Positions 9,290-18,482 of a DNA stretch of 64,000 bases are shown one piece after another. Within the stretch, counting starts at the first letter, position 1. Each line of letters begins with the position of its first letter. The position numbers were made by a program, and so were the translations under genes. The DNA lies in contig NZ_VMNW02000001.1 in NCBI RefSeq assembly GCF_007713735.2, forward strand, positions 248,001 through 312,000, given 5' to 3'. Under the pieces are notes generated by a model that ran no database searches, was not told where the DNA came from, and saw only the letters and a program-made list of their open reading frames with translations. The DNA comes from Amycolatopsis acidicola. Its GTDB lineage: Bacteria > Actinomycetota > Actinomycetes > Mycobacteriales > Pseudonocardiaceae.

Positions 9290-11220
9290 CGACGACGCTG
9301 GGGCGACCGGTTGGCGAGCAGACCGTGCCCGCTCACGAGAAACCGCCGGTCACCCGGCTGACGCTAGGCCGCACGGCTGCCGAGCTGGTGCTCGGCAGCG
9401 TGCTGGCCGTGGTGCTGAGCCTGGTGCTCCAGGTCGCGGCCAACCACATCGGCACCGACCCCGGCACCTATGTGCCGAGTGCGCTGGTGAACCTCGCCAG
9501 CGCGGTGCTGCTGACAGTGCTGTTCGTGTTACTCGCCACCAGCTGGGCGGCCCGCTGGCCGTCGTGGCTGCGGGTGGGCGGCGCGATGGCGGCGCTGACG
9601 GCGTTCGCCACGCTGCTGCTGGCCATCCCGCTGCAGGCCTCCCGGTTCTTCTTCGGCGGCTCGCACACCGACAACACCTTCCGGCTCCAGTACATGGAGC
9701 GGATGACCTCGAGCAGCTCGCTCGCGGACATGAACTACCACGGCCTCGCGCCGTACTACCCCGGCGGCTGGTTCTGGCTCGGCGGCCGGTTCGCGAACCT
9801 GATCGGCTGGGACGGCTGGGCGGCGTACAAGCCGTATTCGATCCTGTGGGTCGCGCTCGCCGCGGTGGTCGCTTTCGTGCTGTGGAGCCTCGTCGTGCGC
9901 CGCCGGCTGGCGGTTCTCGCGTCGGTGGCCACGATCATCGCCGGCTGCTTCTCGGTCGCCATCGACGAGCCCTACGCCTGGCCGACGTCGGCGTGGCTGC
10001 CGCCGATCGCCGTGCTGGCGTGGACGGTGTTCCGCCGCGGCGGGCGCGTGCCGGCGTGGCCGGTCGCGCTGATCGGGTTGTACCTCGGCTTCGCGGCCAT
10101 CACGTACACGCTGCACGTGGCGTTCGGGATCTTCGTGGTGGTCGTGCTCGCGGTGGTGGCCGGCGTGCTGGCCGTGCGCAACGGCGAAGGCGCCGGCGCG
10201 GTCGTGAAACGGCTTTTGCTTCGGCTGGTCGGCATCGGCGTGATCACGCTGGTGCTCGCGCTGATCACCTGGGGGCCGTTCGTGCTCGCGGGCGGGCTCG
10301 GCAAGCCGAACGTCGCCGCGCACTTCCTGCCCGAGAGCAGCGCGTTCCTGCCCATGCCCTTCGAACCGACCAGCGTGTTCGGGGTGCTGTGCCTGATCGG
10401 CCTGGTGTGGCTGCTGGTGCGGGCCCGTCGCGAGCCGGTCGCGTTCGTGCTGCTGAGCGTCGCTGTGCTCGTGTACGCGTGGTTCGCGCTGTCCACGCTC
10501 GCGCTGCTGGTCCACACCACGCTGCTGGCGTTCCGGTTCATCGCCACGCTGGACACGGTGTTCGCGGTGGCCGGGGTGTTCGGCGCGGTGGAAGCGTTGC
10601 GGCACCTGCCGAAGCTCGTCGGCCGCGCCCGTCCCGTGCTGCTCGCGGGCGGGGTGCTCGGCCTGGTCGGGGCGGTTTCGCTCGCGCAGGCGAGTGTCAA
10701 CGCCACGGATTCCCTGGTGCAGCAAGCGGAATCGGACTACTACGCCGACGGCTACAACGCCAAGGGCGAGCACGACATCAGCCAGGACGGCGCCTGGACG
10801 GGGCAGCTGATCAGCACCGTGGACCAGCTGTCCGGCCGCCCGCGGACCGGCAACATCGTGCTCTCCGCGTACGACAAGCTGCTTTCCTTCGCGCCCTACT
10901 GGGGTTTCCAGCAGACGACGCCGCACTACGCGAACCCGCTCGCGAACTACCCGGAGCGCAACGACCAGATCCGGCACTGGGCTGCCGCGTCCGATTCCGC
11001 GGACCTGCTGAACCGGCTGGCCACGAACCCGGTCACCGCGCCCAACGTGTTCGTGTTGCGCAAGGACAACGGGAAGCTCGACATGCCGGTCGCGTCGGAT
11101 TCGTTCCCGCAGGCTTCGCCGGTGCACGTGGACGAGGTGGCGTTCGATCCGGCGCTGTTCGACTCGCCGAAGTTCACGCAACGTGATGTCGGTCCGTTTA
11201 CCGTGATCGTGTTGCGGTAA
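9286..11220 (+). CDS. aftA: Galactan 5-O-arabinofuranosyltransferase AftA (GT85)
   Basis: Large GT-C membrane enzyme that puts the first arabinofuranose residues onto galactan, using decaprenyl-phospho-arabinose. Eleven or so membrane segments precede a C-terminal extracytoplasmic domain beginning near residue 480. The hallmark loop SHTDNTFRLQYMERMTSSS, then LADMNYHGLAPYYPGGWFWLGGRFANL, is the AftA family signature with its acidic residue after the first membrane span. Length of 644 residues matches Rv3792 (about 643). The GTG at 9286 overlaps the ubiA stop in GTGA, so coupled translation is likely; an in-frame start at 9253 is less likely. Followed within 11 bases by another GT-C gene. Confidence 0.93.
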   Translation: MTTTLGRPVGEQTVPAHEKPPVTRLTLGRTAAELVLGSVLAVVLSLVLQVAANHIGTDPGTYVPSALVNLASAVLLTVLFVLLATSWAARWPSWLRVGGAMAALTAFATLLLAIPLQASRFFFGGSHTDNTFRLQYMERMTSSSSLADMNYHGLAPYYPGGWFWLGGRFANLIGWDGWAAYKPYSILWVALAAVVAFVLWSLVVRRRLAVLASVATIIAGCFSVAIDEPYAWPTSAWLPPIAVLAWTVFRRGGRVPAWPVALIGLYLGFAAITYTLHVAFGIFVVVVLAVVAGVLAVRNGEGAGAVVKRLLLRLVGIGVITLVLALITWGPFVLAGGLGKPNVAAHFLPESSAFLPMPFEPTSVFGVLCLIGLVWLLVRARREPVAFVLLSVAVLVYAWFALSTLALLVHTTLLAFRFIATLDTVFAVAGVFGAVEALRHLPKLVGRARPVLLAGGVLGLVGAVSLAQASVNATDSLVQQAESDYYADGYNAKGEHDISQDGAWTGQLISTVDQLSGRPRTGNIVLSAYDKLLSFAPYWGFQQTTPHYANPLANYPERNDQIRHWAAASDSADLLNRLATNPVTAPNVFVLRKDNGKLDMPVASDSFPQASPVHVDEVAFDPALFDSPKFTQRDVGPFTVIVLR

Positions 11221-11230
11221 CAATGTCCTG

Positions 11231-12634
11231 GTGAAGTCGTCGTGGTGGCCGCCGGTGGTGGCCGCCGTGCTGTCCACGTTGACCTTCCTGCTGGCGAAGA
11301 CCAGTCTCACCGACGACGCGTTCATCACGCTGGACTACGCGAAGAACCTCGCGGTGCACGGCGAATGGGCGCTGATCCACGGGCACCCGGCGAACACCGC
11401 CACGTCGCCGCTGCACGTCGCGTTGCTCGGTTTCGTCACGCTGCTGACGCGGGTGTCCGGCGCCGCGCACCCGGTGTTCGCGCTGGGCCTGGTGAACGCC
11501 GGGGTCAGCGCGGTTTTCGGCTGGGCGTGGGCAAGAATGCGCTTACCGATCTTCGCCACGCTGCTCGGGATCGTCCTCGTCCTGCTGAACCCGCTGCTGC
11601 TTTCCGCGCTGGGCCTGGAAGTCCTGCTCATCGCGACGGCGCTGATCCTGCTGGTGTCCTTCGCGGACCGGCCGGTCTGGTTCGGCATCATCGCCGGGCT
11701 GGCGGTGCTGACCAGGCTCGATCTCGCCGTGTTCGTCGTGCTGATCGGCGCCGTCGCGCCCGCGCTGCGGCGCAAACCCTTGCCGGTACTGGGTTTGTTC
11801 CTGCTGGTCGCGCTGCCGTGGCTGGTGTTCAGCTGGTGGTACTTCGGTTCGGCGGTGCCGGACACGCTGGTGATCAAGCAGCTGCAGCAGACGTTCGGCG
11901 GGCACGGCTTCTTCCGCACCGGACTGGACATGGCGCTCCACGGCGACGAAATCTCGGTGCTGAGCTTCGCACCCGCCCTGTTCGGGGTGCTCGCGTTGCT
12001 CGGCTGGCTGGCCACACGCCGCCGCGAATCGCTGCCGTTCTTCGCGCTCGGGCTCGGCGGAATCGCTTACTACGGCGTCTATTCACTGCTGAACGTGCCG
12101 CCGTACCACTGGTACTACGTGCCGCCGATTCTCGCGCTGGGTATGGCGGGCGCGGGGATCGCGGCGTACTGGCGGGTGCCGGTCCGCGCGGTCGCGACGG
12201 CGGTCATGGTGCTGCTCGTGCTCGGCTACGCGCCGGCCTTCGCCCGCTCCGTGCCGTGGGCTTCGCCGCCGTTCTTCGGGAACTGGGCCAGCGCCGTGGA
12301 TTACGCCAAGGTGGGCCGTGAACTCGGCAAGCGAGTGGGCACCGAGGCGGTCGGCGCGCCGGGCGAAATCGGCACTCTCGCGTACTTCTGCGACTGCGCG
12401 ATCGTCGACGGGTTCTCCGACCCCGGCCTGCTCGGGCCGCAGATCCGCGAGCGGATCGACAGGGCGGGCCCGATCACGGGATGGCTGCTCCGGCTCAACT
12501 ACTCCCGGTTCGACTGGGACCGCCGGCCGATACCGCTGACGTACCAAATGGCCTACGCGCCGGGGCCCGGTCCGTGGCAGGTGTATTCGGCCGCGAAGGG
12601 CGTCGGGCACTTCACACTCATGCCAATTCGCTGA
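11231..12634 (+). CDS. GT-C superfamily membrane glycosyltransferase, AftB-like
   Basis: Membrane protein of 467 residues with about ten hydrophobic spans. The first extracytoplasmic loop has the paired acidic motif SLTDDAFITLDYAKNLA and then HPANTATSPLHVALLG, matching the AftB-type layout of an acidic pair followed by a Gly/Asn-rich turn and a short TSPL block. It sits directly behind aftA, where a terminal or branching arabinofuranosyltransferase would fit. The C-terminal extracytoplasmic part (from about residue 365) is short. GTG start at 11231; an ATG just upstream is closed by a stop after three codons. Likely donor decaprenyl-phospho-arabinose; the linkage is not predictable. Confidence 0.75.
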   Translation: MKSSWWPPVVAAVLSTLTFLLAKTSLTDDAFITLDYAKNLAVHGEWALIHGHPANTATSPLHVALLGFVTLLTRVSGAAHPVFALGLVNAGVSAVFGWAWARMRLPIFATLLGIVLVLLNPLLLSALGLEVLLIATALILLVSFADRPVWFGIIAGLAVLTRLDLAVFVVLIGAVAPALRRKPLPVLGLFLLVALPWLVFSWWYFGSAVPDTLVIKQLQQTFGGHGFFRTGLDMALHGDEISVLSFAPALFGVLALLGWLATRRRESLPFFALGLGGIAYYGVYSLLNVPPYHWYYVPPILALGMAGAGIAAYWRVPVRAVATAVMVLLVLGYAPAFARSVPWASPPFFGNWASAVDYAKVGRELGKRVGTEAVGAPGEIGTLAYFCDCAIVDGFSDPGLLGPQIRERIDRAGPITGWLLRLNYSRFDWDRRPIPLTYQMAYAPGPGPWQVYSAAKGVGHFTLMPIR

Positions 12635-12698
12635 GCCTGTGTGGTCCTCGTAAACTCGCGCTGCACACAGCAGCTCGGGGAAAAGAAAAGGGGTGTCG

Positions 12699-13472
12699 AT
12701 GAGCTACCCCCTGTATCGGCACGGCACATACGCCCTGATCGATGGCGTTTCGCACCGGGTCTCCTACTCGTTCGGCGAAAACTACGTGCACTTTCCGGAC
12801 GGCGCTTCGGAAAAGCCCACCCCGTATCCCAGAAGCGAGCCGATCCCGGTCGACATGTGCGAGCGGGTCTTCTCCGTGCAGGTCTACGCCTCCTACCGCG
12901 GGCACGGGGTGCTGATCGACGAACTGGACGAGTCGGGCAAGGCCCGGCTGATGGAGGCCGAGTGGGACGGAGAGTGGGCGACCGTCAACGGCTTCGTACA
13001 GGAGAACGCCTACGAGTACTACAAAACGGCGGACATCCACGAGCTCACCGGTTACTACGAGAAGCAGACGGACCTGCTGTTCACCCGCTGGCGTGAGGCG
13101 CACTTCTCCCGGCCGCTCGAGGGGCTCACGCCGACCGGCGGCTGGGCGAACGGGGACCCGGCGGTGATCAGCGGCCGCCCGCGGACCGGGATCGTCAAGG
13201 ACGAGGACGGCAGGCTCGCCGAGGTCACCACGCGCGCCGAGTACTTCGGCTACCCCTGTGAAATCGCCGGCATCACCGCGGACGGTTCGGTGGGCCTGTA
13301 CTACCTCGGCCCCGACGAGGCACAGGCCGAAGCCGACGGGTTCCAGCAGGTGTACGACGGCCGCTGGGCGAAGACCGCGCACATCTACGATCTCGCGCGC
13401 TACCACGAACATCACGTTGATCAGTTGTTCGACAGCTGGCGGACGGGAAGTGAACTCCCGTACGACAAATGA
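12699..13472 (+). CDS. Uncharacterised two-repeat protein
   Basis: Soluble protein of 257 residues that I do not recognise. It contains an internal duplication: the first half ends in ADIHELTGYYEKQTDLLFTRW and the second in AHIYDLARYHEHHVDQLFDSW, each preceded by an acidic beta-rich stretch ending in a G-F-Q/V-x-E/V-Y block. So it is a tandem of one domain of about 110 residues. No signal peptide or membrane segment. ATG at 12699 is chosen because AAAAGGGG lies 5-6 bases upstream. It is embedded between two GT-C wall genes, but any link to the wall is only positional. Confidence 0.8.
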   Translation: MSYPLYRHGTYALIDGVSHRVSYSFGENYVHFPDGASEKPTPYPRSEPIPVDMCERVFSVQVYASYRGHGVLIDELDESGKARLMEAEWDGEWATVNGFVQENAYEYYKTADIHELTGYYEKQTDLLFTRWREAHFSRPLEGLTPTGGWANGDPAVISGRPRTGIVKDEDGRLAEVTTRAEYFGYPCEIAGITADGSVGLYYLGPDEAQAEADGFQQVYDGRWAKTAHIYDLARYHEHHVDQLFDSWRTGSELPYDK

Positions 13473-13584
13473 GCGATCCGTCACCCCTGTGCGCTATCGT
13501 TGCAGGCCAACGGTTTGACGCTATTGGCTTCCCACCGCGGGAGGGGGCGGTGAGCGGAATTCGCGCGCCGACGTACAGTTCCGT

Positions 13585-15717
13585 GTGGTCGAAGTACTGA
13601 ACTCCTCCGCACGAGCCCGCGAAACCGGCAGGGCGCAGGTCGCGCTGCCCGGCCGCGCGCACCGCGACGGCTACTTCTGGCTGGTCGGTGCGGTGGCGCT
13701 CGTGCTGGGCGCGCTGTTCGTGGTGGTCGACCTCAACTACAACCAGGGCAAGCTGATCGCGCCGCTGGACGACGTGTACATCCACCTCCAGTACGGCCGC
13801 CAGATCGGGATCGGGCAGTTCTTCCACTTCCAGAGCGGGGATCCGGTCAGCTCGGGCGCGAGCAGCGTGCTGTACGCGCTGATACTCGGTGCGGCCTACG
13901 CGATCGGCATCCACGGCAGCGCCTTCCTCGCTTTCGCGATGGCCTTCGGCGTGCTCTGCTTCGCGTTCAGCGCGGCGCTCACGTACCGCCTCGGGGCGGT
14001 GCTGGTCGCGCGCTCGGTCGGGCTGTGGGCAGGGTTCCTGCTGGCCACCAGCGGCGAACTGCTGTGGGGTTCGGCCAGCGGCATGGAGGTCGGCCTCGCC
14101 ACGCTGCTGGTGGTTTCGACGCTGCTCGTGCTGGTGCGGGAAGCGCCTTCCGGGCGGTTCCGGTTCACGCCGCTGCTGGGCATCCTGCTGGCGCTGGTCC
14201 GGCCGGAGGGGCTGATCTTCGCGATCGTGCTGATGCTGGCCTCCTGGTGGACATTGTGGACACACCGACGCGGCACCGGTTTCGTGCGTTCCGTGCTGCG
14301 CTGGGCCTGGACCTTGCTGCCGCTGCTGGCAGGCATCGCGCAGCTGCTCTACTACCAGGCGGCCACGGGCACCATCTCCGCCAACGGGATCCAGGCGAAA
14401 TCGCTGCTGAACGACCGGCCGGTGTTCTACCTCGGCGACTTCGCCGACCGCGCGGTCGCCAACCTGCGCACGGTGGGCGACATCTTCCTCGGCCTCAACA
14501 ACCAGGACTACACGTTCCCCGGTGGGCTGCTGTTCTGCTGCATCGGCGTGGTCTACCTGGTGTTCGTGCGGCGCGCCTGGCGCACGGTGTTCACCGCGAT
14601 GGCCGTCGGACTGGCCGCGGTGACGCTGTCCGTCGCCACGCTGAACACCGCGCTGACCCACTACCTCCGATACAACCAGCCCTTCCTGCCGGTCTTCCTG
14701 TTGTTCGCCGTCGCGGGCATTTACGGGCTCACGCGGGTGGTCCCGCACAACGCGCGCCGGTTCGCCCTGCACGGCGCGCTGGCCATCGCGATGGTGTTCT
14801 CGCTGGTCGCGCTCCCGACCTGGGCCATCCGGTTCGGCCGGGACAGCTCGACGATCCGCGACAGCGACGTCTCCGTGGCGTTGTGGTTGACCACCAACGT
14901 GCCCGCGCGGTCCAGTGTCGCGGTCAAGGACGTGGGCGCGGTGGCGTACTTCAGCGCGCACCACGTCGTGGACCTGATCGGCTTGGGTACCAACGGTTTC
15001 GCGGAGGCGTCCAACAACGGGGTCGGTTCGGTGTACGAGAAGCTGCGCCACCTGCCCGCGGCACAGCGGCCCGCGTACGTCGTCGGGTACGACACCGTGC
15101 CCGGCACTTCGCTGGAGCAGATGCGGCAGGTCGGTTTCCTCGGCGACGAGCCGGTGCAGAAGTTCAAGGCGCAGACCCCGCCGGACGTCTACGGGAACTT
15201 GATCATCCCGTTCCGCGAGCTCGACGTGTACAAAGCGGACTGGACGCTGGCCGGCAGCGGGGACGAGCAGGTGGTTCCGGGACAGCTGCGGGATTACCTC
15301 AACGTCGGCGATCTCGACAACGAGGCCGCGCATTCGTACGAGCCGAAGATGGAACAGGTCGGGCTGCAGCCGTTCAGCGTGCTCACCCGGGTCGGCGAGA
15401 CCGTCGACAGTGGACGGAACATCCTCGGCGGCGAGCAGTTCACGGCGCGGAACCTGGTGCCGGGCAAGGATTTGACGATTACCGCGCGCACCGACATGGA
15501 CAAGGTGGTGCCCGATATGCAGGTGCTCGTCGACGGGAAACCGGCAGGCACCTGGGTGCGCACGCCGGTGAAGAACGCGGCCTGGGGGACCTACACGTAC
15601 AAGATCCCGGGCGACCTGATCACGAAGTCCACGGCCGACATCCAGATCCTGCCGCCGCGGCCGCTGCTCAACCCGTACCCGGTCTACACCTCCTATGGCT
15701 ACTGGCTCAGCCAGTAG
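13585..15717 (+). CDS. Large GT-C-type membrane glycosyltransferase
   Basis: Polytopic protein of 710 residues. After the first span comes KLIAPLDDVYIHLQYGRQI with the GT-C acidic pair, then SGDPVSSGASSVLYALIL, the same signature layout seen in the two other GT-C genes of this locus. About ten membrane segments are followed by a long extracytoplasmic C-terminal region (from about residue 430 to the end), larger than in the other two. Position among aftA, dprE1/dprE2 and galactan genes suggests a role in arabinan or galactan assembly using a polyprenyl-phosphate sugar. The stop codon lies inside a perfect 39-bp palindrome, the presumed terminator. The exact sugar and acceptor are unknown. Confidence 0.75.
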   Translation: MVEVLNSSARARETGRAQVALPGRAHRDGYFWLVGAVALVLGALFVVVDLNYNQGKLIAPLDDVYIHLQYGRQIGIGQFFHFQSGDPVSSGASSVLYALILGAAYAIGIHGSAFLAFAMAFGVLCFAFSAALTYRLGAVLVARSVGLWAGFLLATSGELLWGSASGMEVGLATLLVVSTLLVLVREAPSGRFRFTPLLGILLALVRPEGLIFAIVLMLASWWTLWTHRRGTGFVRSVLRWAWTLLPLLAGIAQLLYYQAATGTISANGIQAKSLLNDRPVFYLGDFADRAVANLRTVGDIFLGLNNQDYTFPGGLLFCCIGVVYLVFVRRAWRTVFTAMAVGLAAVTLSVATLNTALTHYLRYNQPFLPVFLLFAVAGIYGLTRVVPHNARRFALHGALAIAMVFSLVALPTWAIRFGRDSSTIRDSDVSVALWLTTNVPARSSVAVKDVGAVAYFSAHHVVDLIGLGTNGFAEASNNGVGSVYEKLRHLPAAQRPAYVVGYDTVPGTSLEQMRQVGFLGDEPVQKFKAQTPPDVYGNLIIPFRELDVYKADWTLAGSGDEQVVPGQLRDYLNVGDLDNEAAHSYEPKMEQVGLQPFSVLTRVGETVDSGRNILGGEQFTARNLVPGKDLTITARTDMDKVVPDMQVLVDGKPAGTWVRTPVKNAAWGTYTYKIPGDLITKSTADIQILPPRPLLNPYPVYTSYGYWLSQ

Positions 15718-15727
15718 CCATAGGAGG
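15689..15727. terminator. Bidirectional terminator: perfect 19-bp inverted repeat with a one-base centre
   Basis: Arms at 15689-15707 and 15709-15727 are fully complementary (core CTATGGCTACTGGCT / AGCCAGTAGCCATAG). The structure spans the last codons and the TAG of the GT-C gene and lies 8 bases before the end of dprE2 on the other strand, exactly between two convergent genes. No long T tract is present on either side. It is most likely a two-way transcription stop. Confidence 0.75.
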
Positions 15728-15734
15728 GGCGGGC

Positions 15735-16490
15735 TCAGAGGGGGAGCTTGCGGAAGATCGGCCGCGGGACGTGCCGCAGGATGGACATGACCGGGCGGAA
15801 CGCGGCGGGCGCCCAGACCAGGTCCTTGCCCTTGCGGGCGGCGTCGACGGCGATCTCGGCCACCTGCTCGGCGGTCTGCTCGAGCGGCGCCTTGCCCATG
15901 CCCTCGGTCATCTTCGTCTTGACCTGGCCGGGGCGGACCACCGTGACGGTGACGCCGCTCGGCGCGAGGGCCTCACCGAGGCCGAGGTAGAACCCGTCGA
16001 ACCCGGCCTTCGTGGAGCCGTACAGGAAGTTCGAGCGGCGCACGCGCTCACCGGCGACCGAGGACAGCGCGATGATCTGCCCGTGTGCCTGCTGCTTCAG
16101 CTTGTCCGCCAGCGCGACGCCGACGGAGACGGCGGCGGTGTAGTTCACCGTGGCCAGCTCGACGGCCTTCGCGTGGTCCTGCCAGACCTCCTCGGCGTCA
16201 CCGAGCAGGCCGAACGCCACGACGCTCACGTCGATGTCGCCGTCGGCGAAGATCTGGTCCAGCACCTTGGGGTGCGAGCCGGTGTCCTTGGCGTCGAAGT
16301 CCACTTCGGACACCGTGGCGCCGGCGCCGCGCAGCTTCTCAGCCGCCAGCTTGCGACGCTCGGACGGCCGTGCCGCGAGCACCACCTTCAGCGGCTGTTC
16401 GGTCAGGTAGCGCTGCGCGATGGCGAGCGCGATGTCCGAGGTGCCGCCGAGCAGCAGCAGCGACTGGGGGTTGCCTACCGCGTCGATCAC
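15735..16490 (-). CDS. dprE2: Decaprenylphosphoryl-2-keto-ribose reductase
   Basis: Short-chain dehydrogenase of 251 residues that reduces the DprE1 product to decaprenyl-phospho-arabinose with NAD(P)H. The nucleotide motif is [18 protein letters not shown] (TGxxxGIG variant characteristic of DprE2), and the catalytic serine/tyrosine/lysine are in [21 protein letters not shown]. Length matches the mycobacterial protein (about 254). It overlaps the end of dprE1 by 4 bases, so the two are translated together. Cytoplasmic side of the membrane. Confidence 0.95.
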   Translation of the reverse strand: MIDAVGNPQSLLLLGGTSDIALAIAQRYLTEQPLKVVLAARPSERRKLAAEKLRGAGATVSEVDFDAKDTGSHPKVLDQIFADGDIDVSVVAFGLLGDAEEVWQDHAKAVELATVNYTAAVSVGVALADKLKQQAHGQIIALSSVAGERVRRSNFLYGSTKAGFDGFYLGLGEALAPSGVTVTVVRPGQVKTKMTEGMGKAPLEQTAEQVAEIAVDAARKGKDLVWAPAAFRPVMSILRHVPRPIFRKLPL

Positions 16491-17866
16491 AGTCCAAGCC
16501 TCCGGCTCATGTCTGAGGCGAAAACGCCTTCGGGGTCAACGGAATGGCGGACCTTGCGCCATTCGTCCAGGCGGGGATACATCTTCGCGAACGTCTCCGC
16601 CGAGGTACGCGAATCCTTCGCGGTGTACAGCCTGCCGCCCATTTCCAGCACTCGGGCATCCAGCTCGTTGCAGAACGCGCCGAGGCCCTTTTTGATCGGG
16701 AAGTCCACGCAGATGTTCCAGCCGGGCATCGGGAACGACAGCGGCGCCCGGTTGCCCTCGCCGAAACGCTTGATGACGTTCAGGAACGAAACGTGCCCGG
16801 AATCGGCGATGCGCTGCACGATGCGGCGGAATTCGCCCTCGGCCTCGAGCGGGACGATGAACTGGTACTGCAGGAAACCCTTGGATCCGTAAGCCCTGTT
16901 CCACTCACCGAAAAGGTCCAGAATGTGGTAGAACTGCGTCAGATTCTGGATCTTCCCGTGCGCGTGCTTCGGCGTTTTCCGGAAGTACAGTTCGCCGATC
17001 ATCCCGAAGGTCAGCTTGTTCGCCAGCCCGTTCGGGAAGATGTCCGGCAGGGTCGCCAGTTGCGGGGCGTCGAACTTGAGCGGGTCCGCCTGCAGATCCG
17101 GCGGCAGCTGGTCCACCGTGGCGAGCGAGCCCCGGCCGAAAGCGGCCCGGCCCAGCTTCGGTCCCGTGGAGATCGAGTCGAACCAGGCCGAGGAGTACGT
17201 GTACTTGTCGTCCGAGCCGTTCTTGAACAGCTCGATCGTCTCGTCGAGGTTCTCGGTGCGGTCCAGGTCGGCGTAGAAGTAGGCCGTCTCCGTGCGGATC
17301 ATCCGGATCTTCGCGCGCACGATGATCCCGGTCAGCCCGACTCCGCCCACTGTCGCCCAGAACAGCTCCGCTTCCGGGCCCTCCGGGGTCAGCGTCCGGA
17401 CCTGTCCATTCGCGGTGAGCAGGTCCATCGACACCACATGATTGCCGAAGCTTCCCTCGCTGTGGTGGTTCTTGCCGTGGATGTCGTTGGCGATCGCGCC
17501 GCCGATGGTGACCTGGCGGGTGCCCGGCAGCACCGGGACCCAGAGGCCGTGCGGCAGCGCCGCCTTCATCAGCTGGTCCAGGCTCACGCCCGCGTCGAGG
17601 TCGACCAGCGCCGAATCCGGGTCGATCGAGTGGATCCGGTTCAGCGCCGTCATATCGACGACGAGGCCACCGGCGTTCTGTGCCGTGTCACCGTAGGAGC
17701 GCCCGAGGCCGCGGGCGAGGACGCCGCGCTCGCCTGCCCGGGTCACGGCCTTGGCGATGGTCTCGACGTCCGGGGTGCTCAGTACGTCGGCCGTTGTGGG
17801 CGCTGTGCGCGCCCAGCCGGAGAGTGTCCGCCGCTCCGTCCGCGGCTGCGAGTCTGCTGCGTTCAC
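16487..17866 (-). CDS. dprE1: Decaprenylphosphoryl-beta-D-ribose 2'-oxidase
   Basis: FAD-dependent oxidase of 459 residues (mycobacterial enzyme about 461) that oxidises decaprenyl-phospho-ribose at C2 in the two-step epimerisation to the arabinose donor. The FAD-binding block [16 protein letters not shown] and [24 protein letters not shown] are typical of the vanillyl-alcohol-oxidase fold. The C-terminal block [17 protein letters not shown] keeps the cysteine (about residue 386, equivalent to Cys387 of M. tuberculosis) that benzothiazinones bind covalently. Start ATG at 17866 gives [13 protein letters not shown]. Coupled to dprE2. A GtrA-type gene is divergent 93 bases away, as in mycobacteria. 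Confidence 0.97.
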   Translation of the reverse strand: MNAADSQPRTERRTLSGWARTAPTTADVLSTPDVETIAKAVTRAGERGVLARGLGRSYGDTAQNAGGLVVDMTALNRIHSIDPDSALVDLDAGVSLDQLMKAALPHGLWVPVLPGTRQVTIGGAIANDIHGKNHHSEGSFGNHVVSMDLLTANGQVRTLTPEGPEAELFWATVGGVGLTGIIVRAKIRMIRTETAYFYADLDRTENLDETIELFKNGSDDKYTYSSAWFDSISTGPKLGRAAFGRGSLATVDQLPPDLQADPLKFDAPQLATLPDIFPNGLANKLTFGMIGELYFRKTPKHAHGKIQNLTQFYHILDLFGEWNRAYGSKGFLQYQFIVPLEAEGEFRRIVQRIADSGHVSFLNVIKRFGEGNRAPLSFPMPGWNICVDFPIKKGLGAFCNELDARVLEMGGRLYTAKDSRTSAETFAKMYPRLDEWRKVRHSVDPEGVFASDMSRRLGL

Positions 17867-17959
17867 CCGGACCAGGGTAACGATGCCCGATCGGCGGCTT
17901 GCGGTTGACCGCTTCTACACTTTCTGCGTCCATGCAATCCATGCCGGTGAGGTAGTGCA

Positions 17960-18409
17960 GTGGTGTCTACGGAACCGCAGGAGTCGGCCGAAACAGCGAA
18001 GGCCTCGCCGGGTCTTTTCGCCCAGCTGGTGCGTTTCGCGCTCATCGGTGGCTGCTGCGCCCTGCTCGATCTTGGTATTTACAGCGGTGAACGCGCCCTC
18101 GGCATGGACCATGCGCCCTGGGACACGGTCGCCAGGGCGATCAGTTTCATCATCGGCACTACGACGGCGTATTTCCTTAACCGGAAATTCACGTTTTCCG
18201 CCGGTCGCAAGGAAGGTGCCGGGCAGGTCGGCAGTTTCGTGCTGCTCTACACGGTGACGTTCTTCGTCGCGGTGGGCATGAACGCGCTGATGCTCGCGGT
18301 GCTCCCGGAGATGGCGTGGAAGCCCACCCTCGCCTGGGTGATCTCCCAGGGCACCGCCACGGCGATCAACTTCGTGATGCTGAAGTGGGTCGTTTTCCGC
18401 GAAAACTAG
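17960..18409 (+). CDS. GtrA-family membrane protein (Rv3789-type)
   Basis: Small membrane protein of 149 residues with four predicted spans. The first, LVRFALIGGCCALLDLGIY, and the block TTTAYFLNRKFTF are the GtrA signature. The last span ends LKWVVFREN. In mycobacteria the homologue next to dprE1 has been linked to arabinan assembly, as a possible flippase or anchor for decaprenyl-phospho-arabinose. Adjacent GTG codons at 17960 and 17963 are both possible starts behind GGTGAGG. It lies between dprE1 (divergent) and a glfT2-type gene. Confidence 0.9.
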   Translation: MVSTEPQESAETAKASPGLFAQLVRFALIGGCCALLDLGIYSGERALGMDHAPWDTVARAISFIIGTTTAYFLNRKFTFSAGRKEGAGQVGSFVLLYTVTFFVAVGMNALMLAVLPEMAWKPTLAWVISQGTATAINFVMLKWVVFREN

Positions 18410-18482
18410 CTTGTGAAGATCTCACAGCCGCACCGTGTAGCTTGAGAGCGCGTGACCAATCCCCCTGGAGGACAGCGAATCA

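Noticed and set aside
14025..16892. Plus-strand open frame of about 955 codons over the GT-C gene, dprE2 and dprE1
   Set aside because: It is a GC-bias shadow: Arg/Ala/Gly-rich composition, no domain, and it crosses three well-supported genes on two strands.
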